A stretch of DNA of 64,000 nt. Origin: Labrenzia sp. OB1 (GTDB taxonomy: Bacteria; Pseudomonadota; Alphaproteobacteria; Rhizobiales; Stappiaceae). This document shows positions 53,612 through 61,714 of this stretch, piece by piece. The stretch's first letter is position 1; the number at the start of each line of letters is the position of its first letter. The translations under genes and the position numbers were made by a program. The stretch is from positions 368,079 through 432,078 of the forward strand of contig NZ_JSEP01000001.1 in NCBI RefSeq assembly GCF_001624695.1, written 5' to 3'. The notes beneath the pieces are model-generated. The model did not search any database and was not told where the DNA came from. It saw only the letters and a program-made list of their open reading frames with translations.

Positions 53612-54488
53612 GGACCACCTCCGAATGTTTCTGAAGGCGCTTGCCATAGGCCTGTGTGGCCCGATCGAAGATGATCGCAATGGACACGATGGCGAGGCCG
53701 CTGAGGACCCCTGCGGTCAGATACTGATTGTTGATTGCGTTCAGGACTTCCTGCCCGAGCCCCTTAACGCCGATCATCGAGGCGACGACAACCATTGACA
53801 GTGACATCATGATGCACTGGTTGATACCGGCCATGATGGTGGGAAGCGCGAGCGGCAGCTGAACATTCATGAGCTTCTGGCTGCCGCTTGACCCGAAAGC
53901 GTCGGCCGCTTCGAGAACATCCTGGTCAACCAGACGGATGCCGAGATTGGTCAGGCGGATCATCGGCGGAATGGCGTAGATCACCACGGCGATGAGGCCA
54001 GGAACCTTGCCGATACCGAAAATCATGACAACCGGGATCAGGTAGACGAAGCTTGGCATGGTCTGCATGAGATCCAGCACCGGATTGACCAGCCGCTGGA
54101 CGCGATCGGACCGCGCCATGAAAATTCCGATAGGAATGCCCAGCACGATCGCCAGCAAGGTACAGACCGTGACCATGGCGATGGTTCGCATGGTGTCTTC
54201 CCACAGGCCGAAAACGCCAATCAGAGCCAGAGCAATGACTGTGCCGACGGTGATGCTCACCTTCCGGCTCATCAGAAAGACGATCCCCGCGAAGAACGCC
54301 AGCACGAGTGGCCAGGGTGAGGTGATCAGAAGCCGTTCCAGCAAAACCAGGAAGTCTTGCAGAGGGTCGAAGAATTTGTCGATCAGATCGCCATAGGCTC
54401 TGGTGAACTCCTTGAACGATCCATCGATGGTTTTCTTGATTGTCAGCAAATTGCCCCGGCTGAGCGAGGGAAATTCTATCCAGTCCAT
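53604..54488 (-). CDS. proW: Glycine betaine/proline-type ABC transporter permease (ProW/OpuAB)
   Basis: This 294-aa permease has an N-terminal soluble part of about 40 residues and then six to seven helices in a MetI core. LDLMQTMPSFVYLIPVVMIFG and IRLVDQDVLEAADAFGSSGSQKL (the EAA region) are ProW hallmarks, as is GVKGLGQEVL. It lies 78 bp after the binding-protein gene, with a hairpin in between, and overlaps the ATPase gene. Confidence 0.9.
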   Translation of the reverse strand: MDWIEFPSLSRGNLLTIKKTIDGSFKEFTRAYGDLIDKFFDPLQDFLVLLERLLITSPWPLVLAFFAGIVFLMSRKVSITVGTVIALALIGVFGLWEDTMRTIAMVTVCTLLAIVLGIPIGIFMARSDRVQRLVNPVLDLMQTMPSFVYLIPVVMIFGIGKVPGLIAVVIYAIPPMIRLTNLGIRLVDQDVLEAADAFGSSGSQKLMNVQLPLALPTIMAGINQCIMMSLSMVVVASMIGVKGLGQEVLNAINNQYLTAGVLSGLAIVSIAIIFDRATQAYGKRLQKHSEVVHG

Positions 54489-54525
54489 CTTATCTGTCCC
54501 GATGGTATTATTGCCCCTTATGGAT

Positions 54526-54550
54526 GAGGCCGCGCCTCAGGCGCGGCCTC
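54526..54550 (-). terminator. Hairpin between the betaine binding-protein and permease genes
   Basis: GAGGCCGCGCC (54526-54536) and GGCGCGGCCTC (54540-54550) form a perfect 11-bp stem around TCA. On the minus (coding) strand no T-run follows, so it more likely protects the binding-protein mRNA or attenuates read-through than terminates fully. Confidence 0.65.
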
Positions 54551-54566
54551 GGTCTTTTCTGCCTTT

Positions 54567-55559
54567 TTACAGAGAGGCTTTTACCTTCTCCGCAACTTCC
54601 GGGCTGACCCACTTGGACCAGACGTCCTGGAAGTTTTCCAGGAAGTAGTAGGCACCGTCTTCGTTGCTCGCCTGGTTGTCCGTCATCCAGGCCAGGACCT
54701 TGCCGGCCGTCCGGTTATCCCAGGTGCGGCCTTTGACGTAGTCCATTGCCGGACCTGCCTTTTCTGAGAAATCCTTGGTCACCACGGTGTAGACTTCAGA
54801 CTTCACCCAGGAATTCGGCTTCGGATCCGCACAGTCTTCGACCACGGTGCAGTTGTCCCACTCTTCCTTGTTATGCGGCGTTTCGAAGTCGAGCAGAGTC
54901 ATGTCGTACTTGCCGAGAATGGCGGTCGGTGCCCAGTAATAGCCGAGCCAGCCTTCCTTGCGCTCGTTGGCGCGGGCGAGCGCGCCATCGAGGCCCGCTG
55001 CGGAACCCGGGTCGACGATTTCAAAGCCGCCGTCGTCGAAACCGAATGCGCGGAACAGGTTGCCGGTGGTGATGCGGCAGTTCCAGCCGGTCGGGCAGCT
55101 GTAGAAAGCGCCCTTGCTGTCGTCTTCCGCGCCCGGGAACAGTTCCGGATGCGCCAGAGCATCCTTGACCGTGTAGATGTCGTGTTCCTCGGCGAGAAAT
55201 GTCGGAACCCAGAAGCCCTCGACGCCGCCTTCGTTCAGGATCTCGCCACCGATGATCAGGGAGCCTTCGGCAACGGCTGCGTCGAGCGGCTCACGCACAG
55301 CGTTGATCCAGAGCTCCGGAGCCATGTCCGGCTCACCTTTTTCGTTCATCGAGGTGAAGGTCGGCATGGTGTCGCCGGTAACCAGCTCCACATTGCAGCC
55401 ATAGCCGTTTTCGAGGATCAACTTGTCGATCTGCGCGATTGCGCCAGCGGATGCCCAGTTCATTTCGGCAACGGTAACCGTGCCGCACTCTTCCGCCAAG
55501 GCGGACGACGCCATGCCGATCAGAGCGGTCGCGGCGACCGAGACTAACAACTTCTTCAT
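54567..55559 (-). CDS. proX: Glycine betaine/choline-type ABC substrate-binding protein (ProX/OpuAC)
   Basis: This 330-aa periplasmic protein has a signal peptide of about 22 residues (ending SSALA). The mature part has OpuAC-family features: VTVAEMNWASAGAIAQIDKLILE, PELWINAVREPLDAA and GWLGYYWAPTAILGKYDM, with several Trp and Tyr residues suited to a quaternary-amine cage. Cys residues (CGTV, CPTGWNC, CTVVEDC) may form disulphides. The ATG at 55559 follows AGGAGTACCCTC. Betaine, choline or a related solute is the likely ligand. Confidence 0.87.
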   Translation of the reverse strand: MKKLLVSVAATALIGMASSALAEECGTVTVAEMNWASAGAIAQIDKLILENGYGCNVELVTGDTMPTFTSMNEKGEPDMAPELWINAVREPLDAAVAEGSLIIGGEILNEGGVEGFWVPTFLAEEHDIYTVKDALAHPELFPGAEDDSKGAFYSCPTGWNCRITTGNLFRAFGFDDGGFEIVDPGSAAGLDGALARANERKEGWLGYYWAPTAILGKYDMTLLDFETPHNKEEWDNCTVVEDCADPKPNSWVKSEVYTVVTKDFSEKAGPAMDYVKGRTWDNRTAGKVLAWMTDNQASNEDGAYYFLENFQDVWSKWVSPEVAEKVKASL

Positions 55560-56152
55560 GAGGGTACTCCTGTGCAGTCTGTTTGCTTGAGTTTGAATTG
55601 GGCACGAAAAGAAAACACTTCTGCTGAAGTATTGAATTCCCGACACATCCAAAGAAAAGGTATTACGAGCAAAGAACGCGTAAAAACCAAGAAGGCTATG
55701 AGATTATTTTTATTCAATAATGCCTTCATGTTACGCATATACGTTATTATTGCTCTGGCACCCCGACCTCAACCTCCCCAGTCAGTTGGAAGGTCATATG
55801 ACGTATTACGTTCCGATCATGGGCGCTACGACCAATACAATTGCATTATGTTGCCTTTAGCACAACAGTATAGCCGCACTTCTCATACCATTCATACGAA
55901 TAATTTCCCGAACGAGCCTGCAAACGACATTTTCATGCCTGTAATCGTCATATTTACTAATTATCTTCCGACAGGTGATTCTTGCAATTGCTCCAATATG
56001 CGAGAAAAGAGCTCCCCGGCACCGCCTTGCGAAGGCAGGGTCCCGGATCCGTCGTCGTCGTTTGCCGCCGAATTTCACCAGAGCATCAGATCACGGCTTT
56101 GCAACCGGGAAGGAAATGCTATGAGCGCAGTGTCTTTTCCAAGGAGAACCCG
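55560..56152. promoter_or_regulatory. A+T-rich 593-bp gap upstream of the betaine importer
   Basis: The part at about 55600-55980 has lower G+C than the flanks. ACTTCTGCTGAAGT (55617-55630) is a small palindrome with 5-base arms near the importer promoter. The rest holds short open frames on both strands with no ribosome site or recognisable product. The right end carries the AAGGAGA site of the next gene. I see no gene. Confidence 0.4.
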
Positions 56153-56566
56153 ATGCAGCCCTGTTTTCATCTCGCCTATCATGTCACCGATCTGGACGAA
56201 GCCCGTGCCTTCTACGGTGACCTGCTCGGCTGCCGGGAAGGCCGAAGCACCGACACCTGGGTGGACTTCAATTTCTTCGGCCATCAACTGTCGCTGCATC
56301 TCGGCAAGCCGTTCGAGACAACGAATACCGGCAAGGTCGGCGACCATATGGTGCCGATGCCGCACCTCGGTGTGGTTCTCGCCATGCCCGAGTGGCGCAC
56401 TCTCGCGGACAGGCTGACAGCTTCAAAACTCGCCTTTATCATTGCCCCCACGATCCGCTTTGAGGGCCAGCCGGGCGAACAGAGCACCATGTTTTTCACA
56501 GACCCTTCCGGGAACCCGATCGAGATCAAGGGCTTTGCCGACCAGGCAGGAGTTTTCGCATCATGA
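56153..56566 (+). CDS. VOC-family (glyoxalase/dioxygenase-like) protein
   Basis: This 137-aa protein has one pair of beta-alpha-beta-beta-beta units as in glyoxalase I and extradiol dioxygenases. His6 in FHLAYHVTDLDEARAFYGDLLG opens the first unit; His in FFGHQLSLHLGK and the C-terminal Glu in FTDPSGNPIEIKGF are the usual metal-ligand positions. The ATG follows AAGGAGAACCCG. Its stop overlaps the next gene (ATGA), so it belongs with the 2-hydroxyacid dehydrogenase. The substrate is unknown. Confidence 0.85.
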   Translation: MQPCFHLAYHVTDLDEARAFYGDLLGCREGRSTDTWVDFNFFGHQLSLHLGKPFETTNTGKVGDHMVPMPHLGVVLAMPEWRTLADRLTASKLAFIIAPTIRFEGQPGEQSTMFFTDPSGNPIEIKGFADQAGVFAS

Positions 56567-57510
56567 AACCGCTCGTCGCCTTTATCTCCCAATCGATCTT
56601 CGGTGACCGGCAGGCCTGGGAGGAGCTCCTGCCCGAGGCCCTTTCAGGGATCGCCGAAATCAAACCCTTCGCCGACATGACGGACGAAGAACGCCACGCC
56701 GCGACGCTGGCAATCGTCGCCAACCCCGATCCGGCGGAAGTTGCCGCACTTCCCAATCTCGTCTGGATGCAGAGCCTGTGGGCCGGTGTCGAGCGGCTGA
56801 CCGCCGAACTGCCTGAAGACGGCCCGTTGATCGTGCGTCTCACCGACCCGCAAATGGCGGAAACCATGTCCGAGGCCGTGCTGGCCTGGACGCTTTATCT
56901 CCATCGCGACATGCCGCGTTACATGGCACAGCAGCGCCTCAAGATCTGGCACGAGCATGAATACCTTGCGGCGGCGGACCGCACGGTCGGCATTCTCGGC
57001 CTCGGCAATCTCGGCAGCGCCGCAGCGCAGCGTCTCCACGCCAACGGTTTCAATGTCCTTGGCTGGAGCCGCAGCGAAAAGACGCTGGAGGGCATTTCCT
57101 GCCACCATGGCCCGGAGGGTCTGCTTACGGTTCTGACGCGGTCGGACATCGTCGTTCTTCTCATGCCGTTGACGGACGAGACACGGGGCATGATCGGCGC
57201 TGCGGAACTGCAGGCCTGCAAACAGGGAGCCTGTCTGATCAACTTCGCCCGCGGCCCGATCCTCGACACCCGGGCGCTGATCGCGGCGCTCGATCACGGA
57301 CCGCTCGCGCATGCCGTGCTGGACGTCTTCGAAACAGAACCTCTGCCCGCGTCCGATCCGCTCTGGCAGCACGAGAAAGTCACCGTGCTTCCGCATGTCT
57401 CGGCGCCGACGACCAGAAGCACGGCGTCCAGAATCGTCGCAGGCAACATCGAACGTTACTTCCGAACCGGGGAAATACCGCCGAGTGTCGACAGGAAACG
57501 GGGATACTGA
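56563..57510 (+). CDS. D-2-hydroxyacid dehydrogenase (GhrA-like glyoxylate/hydroxypyruvate reductase)
   Basis: This 315-aa enzyme has the NAD(P) motif GILGLGNLGSAAAQRL and the catalytic set of the D-isomer 2-hydroxyacid dehydrogenases: Arg in NFARGPILD, Glu in VFETEPLPASDPLW and His in LPHVSAPT. The order and length match GhrA-type glyoxylate/hydroxypyruvate reductases. It is coupled to the VOC gene by a 4-bp overlap and is 86 bp from the TIM-barrel gene. The true substrate in this operon is unknown. Confidence 0.87.
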   Translation: MKPLVAFISQSIFGDRQAWEELLPEALSGIAEIKPFADMTDEERHAATLAIVANPDPAEVAALPNLVWMQSLWAGVERLTAELPEDGPLIVRLTDPQMAETMSEAVLAWTLYLHRDMPRYMAQQRLKIWHEHEYLAAADRTVGILGLGNLGSAAAQRLHANGFNVLGWSRSEKTLEGISCHHGPEGLLTVLTRSDIVVLLMPLTDETRGMIGAAELQACKQGACLINFARGPILDTRALIAALDHGPLAHAVLDVFETEPLPASDPLWQHEKVTVLPHVSAPTTRSTASRIVAGNIERYFRTGEIPPSVDRKRGY

Positions 57511-57596
57511 GTATTTTGGAAAACGCGTCGCAATAGTGTCAAGGATGCCGACGTATCACGCGGGCAACCTTTCTCTCTGGATCGCAAGGTAGCCTC

Positions 57597-58415
57597 ATGT
57601 CCGATCTTCCCGTCCTCGGTGCCGCTCTCAACCTCGACTCTCTGGAAACTCACCGCAAGCTGATGCTCGACAAGCCGAGGGATCTGGAGCTGCAGGATTT
57701 CTGGCAGGCCGAAGTTCTCAACGGGGACTGGAAACCTCTGGTCGACAGGGCGAAACACCTTCTCGACGGTCAGCAGGGGCGCGTCGGCATCCACGGGCCG
57801 TTCATGGGCTTCGCCATCGACTCGTTTGACGTCGATGTCCGCGAAATCGTCAGGAAGCGGCTGCTTCAGGGCCTTGAAGTCTGCGAAGCCCTCGGCGGCA
57901 CTCACATGGTGGTGCACAGCCCCTATTCGACCTGGGATTACAACAACCTGGACAACCTCGAGAACAGCCGCGAACGAAAGACCGAACTCTGCCACCTGAC
58001 TATGAAGGACTCCGTCAGGCGTGCCGAGGATATAGGCTGCGAACTTGTCATTGAGAATATCGAGGACAAGGATCCCCATGCCCGTGTCGAACTGGCGCGC
58101 AGCTTCGGCTCGGATGCGGTCAAGGTCTCGATCGACACCGGCCATGCCCATTACGCCCATGGCTCCACCGGGGCCCCGCCGGTCGATTATTACGTCAAGG
58201 CCGCCGGAAACACTCTGCGCCATATTCACCTGCAGGATGCCGACGGCTATGCCGACCGCCACTGGACTCTCGGCGAAGGCACCGTCAACTGGCGCGCGGT
58301 CTTCGGAGCCCTGGGCGAACTCACCAGCACGCCGCGCCTCATCATAGAACTCCGCGACCACTCTGGTTTACCCACCTCCATCGCCAACATGGCGGCCCTG
58401 AGTCTGGCGCAGTAG
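57597..58415 (+). CDS. Sugar phosphate isomerase/epimerase family TIM-barrel protein
   Basis: This 272-aa protein belongs to the AP-endonuclease-2/xylose-isomerase-like barrel superfamily. Likely metal-site blocks are GIHGPFMGF, HMVVHSPYSTWDY, LVIENIEDKDP, SIDTGHAHYAHG and RHIHLQDADGYADRHWTLGEG, with a late IIELRD. Such proteins isomerise or epimerise ketoses or degrade sugar acids. It is the last gene of the three-gene run from 56153. The substrate is unknown. Confidence 0.85.
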   Translation: MSDLPVLGAALNLDSLETHRKLMLDKPRDLELQDFWQAEVLNGDWKPLVDRAKHLLDGQQGRVGIHGPFMGFAIDSFDVDVREIVRKRLLQGLEVCEALGGTHMVVHSPYSTWDYNNLDNLENSRERKTELCHLTMKDSVRRAEDIGCELVIENIEDKDPHARVELARSFGSDAVKVSIDTGHAHYAHGSTGAPPVDYYVKAAGNTLRHIHLQDADGYADRHWTLGEGTVNWRAVFGALGELTSTPRLIIELRDHSGLPTSIANMAALSLAQ

Positions 58416-58769
58416 GAAACGAGGGCAAAAGCTCCCGTCGGCGTGCCCCACCGTGCCGTCATCCCGGACAAGTGCAGCAAGGCTGCACGCAGATCCGGGA
58501 TCCAGCGCATCAGCGTGAGCGCAGCGAACACCTGTTTGACAAGAAACGCGCAGGCGCTCGGATGATATGCCGCGTCTCAGGTCGGCGCACAGCTGTCCGG
58601 AGAGCCTCGTTGCGGATACGGGCGCCAACTATCTCCCACCGCGCTGTCCCGGCCCTGAGCCGGGACCTGCATTGCGGGTCACACGGAAGAGGCCCCGGCT
58701 CAGGGCCGGGGCTGCGCCTTTATTTCCTCACCCTTCGCAAAACATGGACTGCAGCAGGCACGCGTGCCT
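58416..58769. repeat. Repeat-rich 354-bp convergent gap
   Basis: Three inverted elements stand here. The first (58458-58526) is listed separately. GTCCCGGC/GCCGGGAC (58646-58666) and CCCCGGC/GCCGGGG (58693-58711) are two further hairpins, and the second partly repeats the first in reverse (GGCCCTGAGCC against GGCTCAGGGCC). The gap is convergent, so these hairpins may also end both transcripts. I see no gene. Confidence 0.6.
58458..58526. repeat. Dispersed repeat, copy A
   Basis: GTCATCCCGGACAAGTGCAG starts an element with an inner stem (GTGCAGC/GCTGCAC), an outer stem (ATCCCGGA/TCCGGGAT) and a tail CAGCGTGAGCGCAGCG. The same structure and much of the sequence recur at 61527-61595, and the right half at 7180-7214. 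Confidence 0.8.
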
Positions 58770-60194
58770 TTACCCCATCGCCCATGGGCCGTGGTAGCCG
58801 CTGCCGTCCTTGTCGGTGCGCTCGAAGCCGTGCGCGCCGAAGAAGTCGCGCTGACCCTGCAACATGTTGGCGGTGGAGCGGGACGTGCGCATGATGTCGA
58901 AATAGGACAGCGCGGCGGAAAGCGCGGGAACCGGCAATCCATGCAGCGCAGCCTGCGCCACCACCTGCCGCAGGCTGGCCTCGGTTTCTTTCAGTTTTTC
59001 GGAGAAGAACGGCGCCAGCATCAGGTTACGCTCCGCATCGTCGGCCAGGGCGGACGACATGTCGTTGAGCATGGCGGAGCGGATGATGCAGCCGTTGCGC
59101 CAGATCCGGGCGATCTGCGGCAGCGGCATGGCCCAGCCATATTGTTTGGCCGCTTCCAGGATAAGCCCGAATCCCTGCGCGTAGCAGATGATCTTGCCGG
59201 CAACCAGCGCTGCCTCCAGTGCGTCGATGGTCACCGCTTCGCGGTCCATCTCTGTCGGAGCGGCGCCGAATTCGCTTTCGCCCGCCTTGCGCTCATCCAG
59301 CCTGGCCGACATGTTGCGGGCCGCGACGGCCGCTTCGATGGCGCTGGCCGGTGTGCCCAGCATCAAGGCCTCGATGGCCGTCCAGCGGCCGGTGCCCTTC
59401 TGACCCGCCTTGTCCAGAATGATGTCCAGCATCGGCTTGCCGGTTTCCGGATCCGCCGTTTTCGCGACCTTGCCGGAAATCTCGATCAGATAGGACTGCA
59501 GGATGCCGCCGTTCCATTTTTCCAGAACGCTGCCGATTTCCTCGGACGACAGGCCGAAACCGTCGCGCATGACGCCATAGACTTCGGCGATCATCTGCAT
59601 GTCGGCGTATTCGATGCCGTTGTGAACGGTCTTGACCAGATGTCCGGCCCCGGCTTCGCCCATGTAGGCCGCGCAGGGTTCGCCCTCATGCTTGGCGGAA
59701 ATAGCTTCAAGGATGTGACCAACCTGGTCCCAGGCATCCCGGGCGCCGCCGCCCATGATGGAAGGTCCGAAGCGGGCGCCTTCCTCGCCGCCCGAAACGC
59801 CGATCCCCATGAAGCGCGGACCTTTCTCGGAAGCTTCGGCAGCACGGCGGTTGGTGTCGTGGTAGTTCGCATTGCCCGCGTCGATGATCAGGTCGCCGCT
59901 GTCCAGCAGTGGCCGCAGCGCTTCGATCTGCGCATCGACCGCTTCACCGGCGGGCACCATCAGGATCACCGCCCGCGGTGACTTGATCGCGGCAACGAAC
60001 TCCTGAAGGGTCTCGGTGGGCACGAGTTGTCCGGCAAGATCGCCGGCCTTTGCGATGAACTGGCCGGTTTTCTCCGTCGTCCGGTTGTAAACCGCGATCT
60101 GAAAGCCATGTTCGGCAATGTTGAGCGCCAGATTGCCGCCCATGGTCCCGAGGCCGATCAGGCCGATTTCTGCTACAGCGCCCTGTGAGCTCAT
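58770..60194 (-). CDS. gnd: 6-phosphogluconate dehydrogenase (decarboxylating)
   Basis: This 474-aa enzyme oxidises 6-phosphogluconate to ribulose 5-phosphate and CO2 with NADP. It has the N-terminal GLIGLGTMGGNLALNIAEHG, the active-site GVSGGEEGARFGPSIMGGG and Lys in HLVKTVHNGIEYADMQMIAE, and the C-terminal FFGAHGFERTDKDGSGYHGPW. The length is normal. AGGAAGG precedes the ATG. It is divergent from an Fbp/Afu-type importer across a 286-bp gap; whether the two are co-regulated is not known. Confidence 0.94.
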   Translation of the reverse strand: MSSQGAVAEIGLIGLGTMGGNLALNIAEHGFQIAVYNRTTEKTGQFIAKAGDLAGQLVPTETLQEFVAAIKSPRAVILMVPAGEAVDAQIEALRPLLDSGDLIIDAGNANYHDTNRRAAEASEKGPRFMGIGVSGGEEGARFGPSIMGGGARDAWDQVGHILEAISAKHEGEPCAAYMGEAGAGHLVKTVHNGIEYADMQMIAEVYGVMRDGFGLSSEEIGSVLEKWNGGILQSYLIEISGKVAKTADPETGKPMLDIILDKAGQKGTGRWTAIEALMLGTPASAIEAAVAARNMSARLDERKAGESEFGAAPTEMDREAVTIDALEAALVAGKIICYAQGFGLILEAAKQYGWAMPLPQIARIWRNGCIIRSAMLNDMSSALADDAERNLMLAPFFSEKLKETEASLRQVVAQAALHGLPVPALSAALSYFDIMRTSRSTANMLQGQRDFFGAHGFERTDKDGSGYHGPWAMG

Positions 60195-60225
60195 GAACTG
60201 CGCCTTCCTTTAAATCGATCTAATA

Positions 60226-60248
60226 CGGAATGCGTTCACATCATTCCG
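60226..60248. promoter_or_regulatory. Inverted repeat upstream of gnd
   Basis: CGGAATG (60226-60232) and CATTCCG (60242-60248) are exact reverse complements with a 9-base spacer. They lie 32 bp before the gnd start in the gap shared with the importer gene, where an operator would be expected. The regulator is unknown. Confidence 0.4.
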
Positions 60249-60480
60249 CTTCGGTTTGTATTCAGGCGGTGATAGCCGACCACCGGCGATCCGGCAATGC
60301 TTGCTGAGGGGCGATTCCCAAAATGAAGAGCGCGCCTCAAACCGGTGCCGGGTGGGAAACTCGAATAAAACGGCCCATCCGCACCTTTTGCGCGGCAATC
60401 AAAAAAATCTGTCACACAAGCCTGCTACGCGGAAAGCCATCCGCAATCCATCCAGCGGTTCCGCGCAAAGGATCTGTCAC

Positions 60481-61461
60481 ATGAAAAGACTTCTCGTTGC
60501 AGCCGGCCTCCTGGCCGCCGTCTCCACGTCCGCTTTCGCCGAGGATGTTTCCGGCAAGCTCGTCCTTTATACCTCTCAGCCGAACGCGGACGCCCAGGCG
60601 ACCGTTGACGCCTTCACCGCCATGTATCCGGAAGTCGAAGTCGACTGGGTCCGCGACGGCACAACCAAGGTGATGGCGAAGCTGCGGGCGGAATTCGAAG
60701 CCGGCGCGCCGAAGCCCGATGTGCTGCTGATTGCAGACATGGTGACCATGGAAGGCCTGAAGAAAGAAGGGCGCCTGATGGCCCATGAGGGCGCCGATGT
60801 CTCCGCCTACGATCCGGCGATCATGGACAAGGGCAAGAACTATTTTTCCACCAAGCTGATCACCACCGGCATCATGTACAACACCAATGCGCCGATGAAG
60901 CCGACCTCCTACAAGGATCTGCTCAAGGCGGACGCCAGGGACAAGCTGGCCATGCCCTCGCCGCTGACTTCCGGCGCAGCGACCATTCACATGACGGCGC
61001 TGACCTCCAATCCGGATCTCGGCTGGGCCTATTACGAAGGTCTCGCCGACCAGGGCGCCAATCCCAAAGGCGGAAACGGCGGCACTTACAAGGCCATAGC
61101 AGGCGGTGAAAAGCTCTATGGCTTCGTCGTCGATTTCCTGCCGATCCGTGAAAAACTCAAGGGTGCTCCCGTCGAGTTCGTTTTCCCCGAAGAAGGCGTC
61201 TCCGCCGTCACCGAGCCGGTGGCGATCCTCTCCACCGCGCAGAACACCGCTGCGGCGAAAGCCTTCGTCGACTTCCTGATCTCCGAGGACGGCCAGAAGC
61301 TGGCGGCTTCCCAGGGCTATCTTCCGGCCCATCCGGGTGTTCAGGCTCCCGAAGGCTTCCCCGCCCGCGACCAGATCAAGCTCATGGCTTTCGATCCGGC
61401 CGAGGCACTGGAAAAGGATCAGGCCAACAAGATGAAGTTCACTGAAATCTTCGGCGGCTGA
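60481..61461 (+). CDS. ABC transporter substrate-binding protein (Fbp/Afu/PhnS type)
   Basis: This 326-aa periplasmic protein has a 20-residue signal peptide (MKRLLVAAG to AFA). The mature chain has the cluster D/ferric-type form: GKLVLYTSQPNADAQATVDA, VDWVRDGTTKVMAKLRAEFE, ADMVTMEGLKKEGRL and GIMYNTN. Proteins of this class bind ferric ion, hexose phosphates (AfuA), phosphonates or thiamine. The Tyr pair of ferric-binding FbpA is not clearly present, which leans to an organic anion. The ATG at 60481 follows AAAGGATCTGTCAC. Confidence 0.83.
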   Translation: MKRLLVAAGLLAAVSTSAFAEDVSGKLVLYTSQPNADAQATVDAFTAMYPEVEVDWVRDGTTKVMAKLRAEFEAGAPKPDVLLIADMVTMEGLKKEGRLMAHEGADVSAYDPAIMDKGKNYFSTKLITTGIMYNTNAPMKPTSYKDLLKADARDKLAMPSPLTSGAATIHMTALTSNPDLGWAYYEGLADQGANPKGGNGGTYKAIAGGEKLYGFVVDFLPIREKLKGAPVEFVFPEEGVSAVTEPVAILSTAQNTAAAKAFVDFLISEDGQKLAASQGYLPAHPGVQAPEGFPARDQIKLMAFDPAEALEKDQANKMKFTEIFGG

Positions 61462-61526
61462 TCCGCTCAACGCACACCAAACCGGGCAGCGCGGGGTTTC
61501 CGCGCTGTCTCCCCACACACCCAAAC

Positions 61527-61595
61527 GTCATTCCGGACAAGCGCAGCGAAAGCTGCGCGCTGATCCGGAATGCAGATATCAGCATGAGTGAAGCG
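61527..61595. repeat. Dispersed repeat, copy B
   Basis: GTCATTCCGGACAAGCGCAG starts an element with inner stem GCGCAGC/GCTGCGC (loop GAAA), outer stem CATTCCGGA/TCCGGAATG and tail CAGCATGAGTGAAGCG. It is the counterpart of copy A at 58458-58526. A second, inverted element follows (61648-61688, ATTCCGG/CCGGAAT). They lie between the binding-protein and permease genes. Confidence 0.8.
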
Positions 61596-61714
61596 AATAC
61601 TTCAGTGATAGGGAACTTGCCGCGCCTTCTGCGCATAATGTGTCTGGATTCCGGCTCGGCGCTCGGCTCCGCCTCACGTGTCCGGAATGACGTCGGCAAA
61701 CGGCGATAAGACCG

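Noticed and set aside
55572-56417. Plus-strand open frame across the A+T-rich gap
   Set aside because: It has mixed composition and no ribosome site, and it enters the VOC gene in the wrong frame.
58764-59981. Plus-strand open frame (405 codons)
   Set aside because: It is opposite gnd, whose sequence is unmistakable.
60226-60248. Inverted repeat considered as a terminator
   Set aside because: It lies in a promoter gap between divergent genes and has no T-run.
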